A stretch of DNA of 9,943 nucleotides from an uncultured Planctomycetaceae bacterium (GCA_937967755.1 CALBTA010000490.1:1-9943), one strand, 5' to 3'; positions 1-6,662 are shown, counted from the stretch's first letter. A program made the numbers and translations. Notes: generated by a model not told the origin, from the letters alone.

Positions 1-14
1 GCGGAGGCGCCCAT
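1..14 (-). CDS. possible start of a further minus-strand gene (edge fragment)
   Basis: An ATG reading leftwards begins at 14 and runs off the window after four codons (M-G-A-S). A purine-rich AGGGAAAG lies about ten bases upstream, overlapping the stop codon of the lipoprotein gene, as expected for a tightly spaced next gene in an operon. Nothing can be said about the product. The ATG may be fortuitous. Confidence 0.2.
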
Positions 15-29
15 TGCCGTCAGCTTTCC

Positions 30-683
30 CTAAATGTTGGCCAGTGCGTCGGCGCGGCTGCCGGGGTCGGCGATGGAGTTCGCCAGTTCCGTGGCGTCTT
101 CGGTCAGTTGCTTGGCTTGATCGGCATCGCCAACCTGGTGGTACGAATAGGCCAGAGCGATGGTTGCTTCCGACTTCAACTGCTCACCCAGGATGTCGCC
201 AATGGCATCGTTAGCCTGTTTCAAGTAAGCGGTGGCCTTGTTGGGTTCGTCCAGTTTGGCCCCGTAGGTTACAGCAATCATGCCCAACTGTTCCGAGCGA
301 ATCAGCGCATCGCCAATGCCGGATGCCGCTTTGCGTGCTTCCTTCAGCGCGTCGTCCGCACCCGACTTGCTGCCGAACTCCGCTTGGGCGGCTGCCAAGG
401 TGTTAAACGCATGGCTTTTCGCCACCGCGTCGTCGGTTTCGCCAGCGGCGGCGAACGCATCGCTCAACGATTGAGTTGCTCCGTTAACATCCCCAGCGAT
501 GTGTTGATCCCGAGCCACGTCAATCAATGCGCTCGCCCGAACGTTAGGGCTGACGATGGCCTGCGCGTCGGCATAACGCTGCTGGAGCGAAACCCCGTCG
601 CCGTCACCACTGCTGCTGGGGCAACCGGTTAAACAAAAGCAAACGCCCGCCAGAGCAACAACTGTTAATCCACGATACAACAT
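30..683 (-). CDS. small helical-repeat (TPR-like) lipoprotein
   Basis: The 217-residue protein begins with a short positively charged N-terminus, a hydrophobic stretch and the lipobox L-T-G-C (Cys21). It is thus predicted to be cleaved by signal peptidase II and lipid-anchored. After a flexible Ser/Gly/Asp linker the rest is Ala-rich and helical, with repeated helix pairs of the form 'A..ALIDVA..Q...GD...A', resembling TPR or related solenoid repeats. I see no enzyme motif, so a scaffolding or protein-binding role in the envelope is only an inference. I chose the ATG at 683 over the longer frame start at 710 because it places the signal sequence at the N-terminus and has AGGTGG a few bases upstream. 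It lies 67 bases downstream of dapL on the same strand and may be co-transcribed. The protein ends just where another repeat helix would begin. Confidence 0.75.
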   Translation of the reverse strand: MLYRGLTVVALAGVCFCLTGCPSSSGDGDGVSLQQRYADAQAIVSPNVRASALIDVARDQHIAGDVNGATQSLSDAFAAAGETDDAVAKSHAFNTLAAAQAEFGSKSGADDALKEARKAASGIGDALIRSEQLGMIAVTYGAKLDEPNKATAYLKQANDAIGDILGEQLKSEATIALAYSYHQVGDADQAKQLTEDATELANSIADPGSRADALANI

Positions 684-750
684 GAATCCACCTTCGCACT
701 TTCGTGTCATTCGTCACTTTTGTGGTCGCAAATCGAACCACGATAAGCCT

Positions 751-1980
751 TCAAAATACCAAATTCGCCGACGCCAGTCGCTTTTCGGTTTCGGCCATCA
801 ACGCATCTTCCGCGGCTTCGTCCTTCGCTTCGTAAGTGACGCTGAACCGCAGGAAGGATCCCGCGTCGTCCCACGGCACAGTACAGATGGAATGCTGCGT
901 AATTAGGAACTGACTAGCCGCTTCGGCACTCTCGAACTGCACGTCGCCAGCCGCTTTCGGCTTCGCAGTATAGAGAAAGTATGTCCCCCCGGGCATCTCG
1001 CACTGGAAACCACAACGGTTCAGCGCCGCGACCAGTTTTTCCAACCGCCGGCGATATTTCTCACGTGTCTGGGCGGGAATCGCATCGTCGTCGAGCGCAG
1101 CCGCCGCCGCGTTCTGAATGGCGATGAATTGCCCGCTGTCGCAATTGTCTTTCACGTCGGCGAAGGCGCTGACGATCCGCTCGTGGCCGCAGACCCAGCC
1201 GATTCGCCAGCCGATCATGTCATAGCCCTTGCTGAGCGAATGCACCTCCACGCCGACATCCATCGCGCCCGGTGTGCTGAGAAAACTGAGCGGCTCGCCC
1301 TCGAACGTGAGCATGATGTGCGCCGCATCCTGAATCACAATCAGCGAGTTTTGCTTCGCGAATTCAACGACCCGACCGTAAAACTCTTGCGTCGCTACCT
1401 TTCCCGTTGGACTGTTCGGATAATTCAGCACCAGAACCTTCGCCTTGGCCAACACATCGGCCGGAACGCCGTCCAGATCAGGCAAAAAATCGTTCTCAGC
1501 CAACAGCGGCAGGCGATGCACCTCGCCGCCGTAGTAGCGGGTATGGGTTCCGGCGACGGGGTAGCCCGGAACGGTCATCAGCGTCACATCGCCCGGATTG
1601 ATGAACGCGGCCGGCAAAATCGCCAGCGCTGTTTTCGAGCCGATGCAGTGGTTCACCTGCGTCGTGGGATCGAGCGGGACGCCGAGCCTTCGCTGCATCA
1701 GGCGGGCCGCTGCTTCCTTGAACGAAGCGACACCGTTGTCGGCATAGCCGCGGTTTTCCGGCTTGTTGATCTCGTCCACCATTTGCGATCGAACAGCCGC
1801 TGGGGCCATCTCGTCATTTTCGCCGATGCCGAAGTCGATCAGTTCGCGGTCGGGAAAATCGGCGAGGGCCTTTCGCTTGGCCCGCTTGATCTTCTCGAAC
1901 TTGTAAATCTCGGTATCTTTGCCGTAGTTGGCTCCGCCGATACGTTCGGCGAACAGCGTTTGAAAGTAGGGGTCGGGCAT
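751..1980 (-). CDS. dapL: LL-diaminopimelate aminotransferase (DapL-type, PLP fold type I)
   Basis: The 409-residue product is a class I/II PLP aminotransferase that most resembles DapL. DapL (EC 2.6.1.83) converts tetrahydrodipicolinate and glutamate to LL-diaminopimelate in one step, feeding lysine and peptidoglycan synthesis in the cytoplasm. Visible landmarks are the N-terminal segment FGIGENDEMAP (50-60), the NYPNSPTG motif (186-193, PLP-contacting Asn189), Asp218 in IQDAAH (pyridine nitrogen contact), the Schiff-base Lys251 in SLSKGYDMIGWRIGW with Arg259, and Arg378 in FLRFS (substrate carboxylate contact). Length and order fit the family. The ATG at 1980 was chosen because GGGAAG precedes it and the frame upstream runs through intergenic palindromes with a TTG start and no family-like sequence. 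A palindrome ends 15 bases before the start. The alternative is a related class I aminotransferase with other substrate specificity, because substrate choice cannot be proved from motifs. Confidence 0.8.
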   Translation of the reverse strand: MPDPYFQTLFAERIGGANYGKDTEIYKFEKIKRAKRKALADFPDRELIDFGIGENDEMAPAAVRSQMVDEINKPENRGYADNGVASFKEAAARLMQRRLGVPLDPTTQVNHCIGSKTALAILPAAFINPGDVTLMTVPGYPVAGTHTRYYGGEVHRLPLLAENDFLPDLDGVPADVLAKAKVLVLNYPNSPTGKVATQEFYGRVVEFAKQNSLIVIQDAAHIMLTFEGEPLSFLSTPGAMDVGVEVHSLSKGYDMIGWRIGWVCGHERIVSAFADVKDNCDSGQFIAIQNAAAAALDDDAIPAQTREKYRRRLEKLVAALNRCGFQCEMPGGTYFLYTAKPKAAGDVQFESAEAASQFLITQHSICTVPWDDAGSFLRFSVTYEAKDEAAEDALMAETEKRLASANLVF

Positions 1981-1995
1981 AGAATTGCTTCCCTG

Positions 1996-2017
1996 GAACA
2001 AGTCTCCCGACTTGTTC
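1996..2017. repeat. palindromic repeat copy 1, next to the dapL ribosome-binding site
   Basis: GAACAAGTC (1996-2004) and GACTTGTTC (2009-2017) are perfectly complementary, giving a 9-bp stem with the four-base loop TCCC. The same core, with changed bases, recurs at 2088-2107. On the dapL strand the hairpin sits immediately before the GGGAAG Shine-Dalgarno sequence, so it could affect translation initiation. There is no T-tract, so it is not a typical intrinsic terminator. Confidence 0.8.
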
Positions 2018-2087
2018 GTGATCGCCAAGGTAGATGCTGAATCCCTTAGCGTAGCGAAGCCATTGGGAAGCGACAACCGATGCGTGG

Positions 2088-2107
2088 AGCAAGTCTCCAG
2101 ACTTGCT
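2088..2107. repeat. palindromic repeat copy 2 in the same intergenic gap
   Basis: AGCAAGTC (2088-2095) pairs with GACTTGCT (2100-2107) around the loop TCCA; the T and A of the loop can also pair. It aligns to the copy at 1996-2017, sharing TGGA-CAAGTCTCC-GACTTG. The second stem position is G-C here and A-T in the other copy, changed on both arms. The centres of the two copies are 91 bases apart. The pattern resembles REP-type intergenic palindromes. Confidence 0.75.
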
Positions 2108-2148
2108 GGAACCATCCAAGAGACCCGTTCGTCGCGAAACGCCAAAAT

Positions 2149-3414
2149 CTAATCGGCAGCCAATATCATCGCGGCGGTTTGGCCGCTGCGGCTTTGATTC
2201 ACCGACAACGCAACAGGTTGATTCGAATTGAGCGGCTGACCATGAACCACGTTGATCGGGCAGTCGGGATCGGGCGTATCGTAGTTCAGCGTGATCGGAA
2301 TCTCCCCCGATTGCAGCGCGAGCAAACTGGTGATTAGTTCCACGGCACCACTTCCAGCCCCCAAGTTTCCGAAATGGCTCTTCGGTGCGGTGACGGGAAC
2401 ATCGCCCAGGGTATCACGAATCGCCGCAGCTTCGCGAATGTCACCTTCGGTCGTGCTGCCGCCGTGTGCGTTGACGTGACCGATCTCACTCACCGAAATG
2501 CCAGCACTGGCGACCGCTTTTTCAATGGCCCGTCGGTAACCGTCGCCGCTACCCGCTGCGTCGAAGCGACGATTTTCATACGCCTGACCGCTGCCCAAAA
2601 TGCGGGCGTGAATTTTTGCCCCGCGGGCTTCAGCGTGCTCACGGGCTTCGATGACAAATACCGCAGCCCCTTCGCCGTAGCACATGCCGTCGCGGTCGGC
2701 ATCGAAGGGGCGTGAAGCTCGGGCGGGGTCGTCGCGCCGCTTCGAAAGCTGCAACTCGCCCGACATCATCAACGATACCAGGCTCAACCGCGTGCCTGTT
2801 CCGCCGGTCAGCATCACGTCGGCCATGCCGCGCTCGATGCAGCTAATCGCTTCGCTCATCGCCAGCAAGCTAGACGCATCACCCATCGTGACCGAATTAT
2901 TCGGCCCACGGGCGTCGTACACGATGCCCACGTGGCAGGCAGGAAAATTCGGCAGGTACTTCAGCATCCACAACGGGTAAATGCTGCGCATCGCCGCTTC
3001 GCCCCAACGGTCGTGGTGGTACTCTCCATTTTCGATGCAATCGCGGAAGACCGATTCCAACTCGGAAGCCGGGCTGTAGATCATGTCGCTGCCGAAAACC
3101 ACGCCCAGCCGCTCAGGCGGAAGATCACCTTTGTTCAAGTTGCCGTCCTGCATCGCCAAGTCGGCGGCGGCATAAGCCGTTTGGATGTCACGCGACATCA
3201 CCTTCAAGCTCTTGCGCGGCTTGACGTATTCCTTTGGCTCAAAGTCCTTCAACTCCGCGCCGAATGGCATCGGCAGATGCGTTGTGTCAACGATCGTCAG
3301 CGGGGCGATGGCACTTTCGCGGCGGGCCAGCGCACCGGCGAACGCGTCCAGTCCCATCCCAATCGGGCTGGCGACGCCGATGCCGGTAATGACGATTTCG
3401 CGTTGGCTCGACAT
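2149..3414 (-). CDS. beta-ketoacyl-synthase-fold protein lacking the catalytic Cys (FabF-like pseudoenzyme or chain-length-factor-like)
   Basis: The 421-residue protein has the full thiolase/KAS-II layout: N-terminal REIVITGIGVASPIG (5-19), GPNNSV (170-175), the PFDADRDG...GEGA block (236-249), NAHGGSTTEGD (315-325), KSHFGN (345-350) and a C-terminal DPDCPINVV segment (382-390). Active KAS-II enzymes use Cys-His-His. Here the nucleophile position aligns to Asp179, the first His is kept (His317), the second is Asn350, and the usual GFGG loop near the C-terminus is replaced by QSRSGQ. Lys345 is retained. The fold and much of the surface motifs are intact and the frame is open, so this looks selected rather than decayed. 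Ordinary condensation is not expected. It could be a partner subunit, an acyl-ACP binder or an enzyme with different chemistry. The ATG at 3414 matches the family N-terminus; a TTG at 3468 is in frame but adds non-homologous residues. No clear Shine-Dalgarno sequence is seen. dapL follows on the same strand after 168 bases. Confidence 0.85.
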   Translation of the reverse strand: MSSQREIVITGIGVASPIGMGLDAFAGALARRESAIAPLTIVDTTHLPMPFGAELKDFEPKEYVKPRKSLKVMSRDIQTAYAAADLAMQDGNLNKGDLPPERLGVVFGSDMIYSPASELESVFRDCIENGEYHHDRWGEAAMRSIYPLWMLKYLPNFPACHVGIVYDARGPNNSVTMGDASSLLAMSEAISCIERGMADVMLTGGTGTRLSLVSLMMSGELQLSKRRDDPARASRPFDADRDGMCYGEGAAVFVIEAREHAEARGAKIHARILGSGQAYENRRFDAAGSGDGYRRAIEKAVASAGISVSEIGHVNAHGGSTTEGDIREAAAIRDTLGDVPVTAPKSHFGNLGAGSGAVELITSLLALQSGEIPITLNYDTPDPDCPINVVHGQPLNSNQPVALSVNQSRSGQTAAMILAAD

Positions 3415-3573
3415 GCGAGATGGAGAGTTTGCCGAATAAACTGGTGCCAAATTCTTCTTAAACTTCAACAGAATTCATCGGCACGACCGCGGGAAGGCCG
3501 CTACCCTCACCCGCCGCACGAAGCAGGACGATATTAATCTTCCGCGGGATGTAAGACACCTTCGGCTTGTGGC

Positions 3574-3589
3574 GAAGATGCCGATCTTC
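3574..3589. other. hairpin in the leader/promoter region of the synthase gene
   Basis: GAAGAT (3574-3579) and ATCTTC (3584-3589) are perfect complements around the loop GCCG. It lies about 160 bases upstream of the synthase start on the minus strand. There is no T-tract. It may be a protein site, a leader hairpin or chance. Confidence 0.3.
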
Positions 3590-3664
3590 AACCCGCTGGG
3601 GGGTGCAACGCCTGATCCTGATGCGACATTTACAAACAAGTGGTTTGGGCATTTTACGGCAAAT

Positions 3665-3708
3665 AAGTCACTTGGCGACTTGACACTGTCTATTCTACGA
3701 TCCATTTT
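3665..3708 (+). promoter_or_regulatory. possible promoter with overlapping inverted repeat for the M28 peptidase gene
   Basis: A perfect TTGACA (-35 consensus) lies at 3680-3685. At 17 bases spacing the best -10 is only CATTTT (3703-3708), three of six matches. An inverted repeat AAGTC (3665-3669) / GACTT (3677-3681) overlaps the -35 and could be an operator half-site pair. Initiation here would give a 5' leader of roughly 120 bases before the ATG at 3838, and would argue against the GTG at 3721 as the true start. The weak -10 keeps confidence low. Confidence 0.25.
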
Positions 3709-3837
3709 AGAGGGCCGGCCGTGCTAAACTTCCCAATCTGTACAGATTTCGGCGACCGCACCCCCAATATTACGGAATCAAAATTCCCCACGCGCTGCCT
3801 GAGATGCGCCAGCGCGAAGCCATTCACTTCGGCGGAC

Positions 3838-5112
3838 ATGCCTTTGGAATCCCCCCAACACGAAGTCGCCGACGGTGACCGGGCAATCGCCGAATCTTTG
3901 CTTCGCCGGATCGCGGAAGAATGTCCCTGCCGCGCCCCGGGCAGCCGTGATGAGCATCGCGCGCAGGTCATCCTCAGTTCGCAATTGCGCCGGCTGGGGG
4001 GAATTGCTTCGTGGCAGCGATTTCGGTTTAGCGGGAGTCTTTATCTAGTCCTCGGGATGCACTTCACGCTGGCGGTCGCCGCCTCGCTGTTGTTTTTCGT
4101 CCATCCGATTGCCGCCGCTGTCGCTCACTTGGTGTTGGCGGTTTCGTATGTTGCGGACAGCAACCGCATCGCCTATTTGCTTCGCAGGTTGCTGCCGAAA
4201 GTCACCGCCAGCAATTTGCTGGTGACGTTTCCCGCCCAAGCAGAAGTGCGCCGGCGAATCGTCATTTCAGCGCACGCCGACGCCGCTCCGACGGGATGGA
4301 TGTTTCAACAATCAGGATTTGCCTGGACGGATAAGACGCCGAAAATTCTTCGCCAACTTGGGCGGCCGCTGCTGATTGCGGTGATCGGCTTGTGTGTTGT
4401 CGCGGCGGTGGAATTTAACGCCTGGGCGAGTGGCAGCTACTTTCCAAACTTCCCCGGCGCTTTCTATGGTTTCACAATCTACTTCGCTGTTCTCGCCACG
4501 TTGAACCTACAAGTATGGTGGAAGAACGAAATCGTACCCGGAGCGAACGACAACCTTTCCGCCTGCGCGGCGCTTCCCGTGTTGGCGAAGCGCTTAACCG
4601 CAGTGCAGCCCGACGATGTCGAACTAGTCTTTGTCGTCACCGCTTGCGAAGAAGCCGGTACGGGCGGGGCGTTGCAGCTCGCCAAACAGATGCGTGGCGA
4701 GTGGAAGTCTGATGAGACCGACATTCTCGTGCTGGACAGCATCGCTGGTGGAGAGCTTTGCCTGTTCCAGGAAGGCGAGATGATTCCCTGGCGAATTCCA
4801 AACCACTTGCAAGACGCGGTTTTGGAAGTTGCCAACCGGGAAGACCAGACCGAAAAGCTGGTCCTCTTCCCATTGCCCGCCGGCGCAACCGACGCGATCA
4901 GCTTTCTATCGCAAGGGTATAGTGCCGTTTGCCTCGGTAGAATCGATCGCCACTTGGGCACGCCGCGGAACTATCACCTGCCTAGCGATACGCCGGACAA
5001 CATTGACTACGACGAACTGATGGGCGCGATTGATTTCAGCGAACAACTCGTGCGGAACCTGGCCTCCGTTCCGAGCGAAGCGAAGGCCCATTCAAACCGC
5101 CAGCGAGTCTAG
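3838..5112 (+). CDS. membrane-embedded M28-family zinc metallopeptidase
   Basis: The 424-residue protein carries every expected M28 dizinc ligand. These are His146 and Asp148 in SAHAD; bridging Asp238 in PGANDN; the catalytic/ligand Glu pair 271-272 in CEEAGTGG; Asp300 in VLDS; and His380 in NYHLPSDTPD. Family members are aminopeptidases or related amide hydrolases. Unusually, there are about four hydrophobic segments: two near 67-106, before the first ligand, and two near 176-195 and 207-226, between HxD and the bridging Asp. No cleavable signal peptide is seen, so the protein is probably an integral membrane enzyme; the side of the active site is uncertain. I chose the ATG at 3838. An in-frame GTG at 3721, preceded by AGAGGG, would add 39 residues with no family resemblance, so the start is open to revision. 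It is transcribed away from the synthase gene and ends 10 bases from the convergent outer-membrane gene. The substrate is unknown. Confidence 0.82.
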   Translation: MPLESPQHEVADGDRAIAESLLRRIAEECPCRAPGSRDEHRAQVILSSQLRRLGGIASWQRFRFSGSLYLVLGMHFTLAVAASLLFFVHPIAAAVAHLVLAVSYVADSNRIAYLLRRLLPKVTASNLLVTFPAQAEVRRRIVISAHADAAPTGWMFQQSGFAWTDKTPKILRQLGRPLLIAVIGLCVVAAVEFNAWASGSYFPNFPGAFYGFTIYFAVLATLNLQVWWKNEIVPGANDNLSACAALPVLAKRLTAVQPDDVELVFVVTACEEAGTGGALQLAKQMRGEWKSDETDILVLDSIAGGELCLFQEGEMIPWRIPNHLQDAVLEVANREDQTEKLVLFPLPAGATDAISFLSQGYSAVCLGRIDRHLGTPRNYHLPSDTPDNIDYDELMGAIDFSEQLVRNLASVPSEAKAHSNRQRV

Positions 5113-5122
5113 CCCCCGGCTG

Positions 5123-6481
5123 CTAATAGTTGTAGCCGCCGCGCAAGAACCAGCCACCCAGCCCAATGTCGTTACTGTCGTTGAACTGGGGTGCGCCATT
5201 GAGCGTCGGGCCCAGCGGGTAGGTTTGATCGCCGAGGATATCGAACCAGTTTTGGGCCTCGTAGCCGCCGCTGACGAAGAACCCGTTCCGTTCGAACTTC
5301 AGGCCGACGGCAATTTCCGCCACAGGTAACATGGTTTCGTACGAGTCACGAAATGTAAGTGTGGTATCAACTCCAGGGTTGTTGCGAATGTCGTTGTCTT
5401 GCGTTCGCACTTGCGTGACTCTGATATCGGTCCATAGCAGCGATAGCCCGCCACGTGAGAAGACTTGAAACCCAGAGCCTGCGATGTTCCAGCTGACCAG
5501 CGAACCAAGCCGGGGCCCGACACCGCTAGTACTGGTCCGCGTGCGCAGCGTTTGTACGTTGACGACATCATCCGACGGATCGGCAGCCAGCGCGCCGGCG
5601 TTGATGAAGTCGTACCAAATGTTGGTGCGGGTCAAATCGACGTCCGAGATGCGAATGCCGAAGTAGGGTCGTAGAATAAGCGTGCGGCAAATGCAAAACT
5701 TGCGCCCGAACTCGAAGTCGTAAACTTCATAGTTCAGCGCGACCGTTTCGCGGAACGCGTCTTCATCGAACGCGCCGTTGGCTTGCACAATTTGGCTGAA
5801 CCCTACCGGCAACCCGATGACTTCCGCTGTGGGAAGGATCGTTCCCACCGTCCGCCTCCCGGCCGTGTCAAAATCCGTGAAAGCGAATACGCCGTCCCAG
5901 CCTTCGGCAACTCGGAAGCCAAGCCCGATGCGGTAGCCCGTATCATCCCCGGGGTTGGTTCGCTGCGCAGTGAAAACCGTTCCCGCCGCGTTCGTGCGAA
6001 CGCCGAATGGAGACAAGTTCGTGAACGCGTCCCACTGAAACACCTCGATAAATCCAATGAAGCCGGGCATCCCGCAAGCCGCATCACCACACGGTGCGCC
6101 CGGTGCGAACGCGCCAAATTCTGAACCGAATGCCGGCGCGGCATAGCCGGGCTGCGCGAGCGGACCTGGCTGATTGTACATGTCGTAACTTGCGCTGGGC
6201 GGCGGAGCGACCGGCGGCGCGGTAACCACGGGAGGTTGCGTGACGATTTGCGGTTGCCCTTGAATGATCGGCCCTGGCTGAATTTGCTGCGCCACAATAA
6301 CCGGCGGGTTGGTGAAGGCCGGCGGCACTGCCACCAACGCTTGCGTCTGCACCACATTGCCGGCAGTATTCGCCCGCAGCGGTTGCCACAATGGCGGGGC
6401 TGCTTGTTGAGCAAGCGCGGGGATGGAAATCAAAGAGAGAACGGTCGCGCATAGCGCGAACATGAAATTCCGCCGAATCAT
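5123..6481 (-). CDS. Lpg1974/BBP7-like outer-membrane beta-barrel protein with proline-rich N-terminal region
   Basis: The 452-residue protein has a clear Sec signal peptide ending near ALAQQ (about residue 25). A Pro/Gln/Val-rich low-complexity stretch (about 45-125, many PP pairs) follows, then a small Cys-bounded motif CGDAACG (Cys131, Cys136), and from about 140 a beta-rich region of alternating residues. Phrases such as TGYRIGLGFR (181-190), YEVYDFEFGRKF (251-262) and LRPYFGIRI (270-278) resemble Lpg1974-type pore-forming outer-membrane proteins, which are abundant in planctomycetes. The chain ends in FLRGGYNY, with a terminal aromatic residue as is common for barrels. A second Cys pair is C-I-C (263-265), so disulfides are plausible. 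The likely role is an outer-membrane pore or structural barrel; the Pro-rich part could span the periplasm or bind the wall. The ATG at 6481 starts the signal peptide, with GAGG about nine bases upstream and a promoter candidate behind it. Confidence 0.75.
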   Translation of the reverse strand: MIRRNFMFALCATVLSLISIPALAQQAAPPLWQPLRANTAGNVVQTQALVAVPPAFTNPPVIVAQQIQPGPIIQGQPQIVTQPPVVTAPPVAPPPSASYDMYNQPGPLAQPGYAAPAFGSEFGAFAPGAPCGDAACGMPGFIGFIEVFQWDAFTNLSPFGVRTNAAGTVFTAQRTNPGDDTGYRIGLGFRVAEGWDGVFAFTDFDTAGRRTVGTILPTAEVIGLPVGFSQIVQANGAFDEDAFRETVALNYEVYDFEFGRKFCICRTLILRPYFGIRISDVDLTRTNIWYDFINAGALAADPSDDVVNVQTLRTRTSTSGVGPRLGSLVSWNIAGSGFQVFSRGGLSLLWTDIRVTQVRTQDNDIRNNPGVDTTLTFRDSYETMLPVAEIAVGLKFERNGFFVSGGYEAQNWFDILGDQTYPLGPTLNGAPQFNDSNDIGLGGWFLRGGYNY

Positions 6482-6544
6482 GGTCGGAGCCTCAAGTGCG
6501 AAGAGGAAACGGTCGATAAGAATTTGTTGCGAAGAGAGGGGCGA

Positions 6545-6573
6545 TAAATATCGACGCCCGTCGCGCAGGTCAA
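6545..6573 (-). promoter_or_regulatory. sigma-70-like promoter candidate for the outer-membrane protein gene
   Basis: On the minus strand TTGACC (complement of 6568-6573) is followed after exactly 17 bases by TATTTA (complement of 6545-6550). The -35 matches five of six consensus bases; the -10 keeps TAT but is otherwise weak. Predicted initiation near 6538 leaves a leader of about 57 bases. A small palindrome CGATA-AA-TATCG (6542-6553) covers the -10, so a regulator could act there. Planctomycete promoter consensus is poorly defined, hence moderate confidence. Confidence 0.4.
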
Positions 6574-6602
6574 GAGCAGATTCCAGAAGGCGCGATTAAT
6601 GA

Positions 6603-6662
6603 ACGACGAAAGTCTTACTTCGTCGTGAACACAGCGCTGAGGATGCCGTGTAACTGCATCCT
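6603..6662 (-). terminator. tandem hairpins downstream of the cytochrome fusion gene, possible terminator
   Basis: Reading leftwards, the first stem starts five bases beyond the TAA stop. AGGATGC (6640-6646) pairs with GCATCCT (6656-6662) around nine bases. The 8-bp palindrome CAGCGCTG (6632-6639) follows directly, and then ACGACGAA (6603-6610) / TTCGTCGT (6619-6626) around eight bases. No U-tract follows, so a classical intrinsic terminator is not shown. The structure may stop or protect the 3' end, or be a regulatory site upstream of the barrel gene. Confidence 0.35.

Larger units (their letters stand above)
3415..3720. other. divergent intergenic region, no convincing gene
   Basis: This stretch separates the minus-strand synthase gene from the plus-strand peptidase gene. 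Short open frames of 64-76 codons exist on the minus strand, but they overlap each other in different frames, are rich in Arg/Pro/Cys and show no recognisable domain, so I do not call them. It holds a perfect 6-bp hairpin (3574-3589), an inverted repeat CAAGTG (3637-3642) / CACTTG (3669-3674) and a TTGACA hexamer. Promoters for both flanking genes should lie here, but only a weak candidate for the plus-strand gene can be pointed to. Confidence 0.6.

Noticed and set aside
722..741. Hairpin GTGGTCG / CGAACCAC between dapL and the lipoprotein gene as a terminator
   Set aside because: The stem has a bulged base and is not followed by a T-tract on the minus strand; the 67-base spacing is also compatible with co-transcription.
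1129..2040. 303-codon plus-strand open frame
   Set aside because: It is antisense to dapL, where PLP-enzyme motifs are intact, and its translation is Arg/His-rich without any recognisable pattern.
1981..2145. N-terminal extension of dapL to a TTG at 2145
   Set aside because: The added 55 residues are encoded by the intergenic palindromes, have no family resemblance, and the ATG at 1980 has its own ribosome-binding site.
3415..3468. N-terminal extension of the synthase-fold gene to a TTG at 3468
   Set aside because: The typical KAS N-terminus begins right after the ATG at 3414; the 18 extra residues do not fit the family.
3458..3705. Two overlapping minus-strand open frames of 64 and 76 codons
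   Set aside because: They occupy different frames of the same DNA, show no domain or convincing ribosome-binding site, and one overlaps the possible promoter region.
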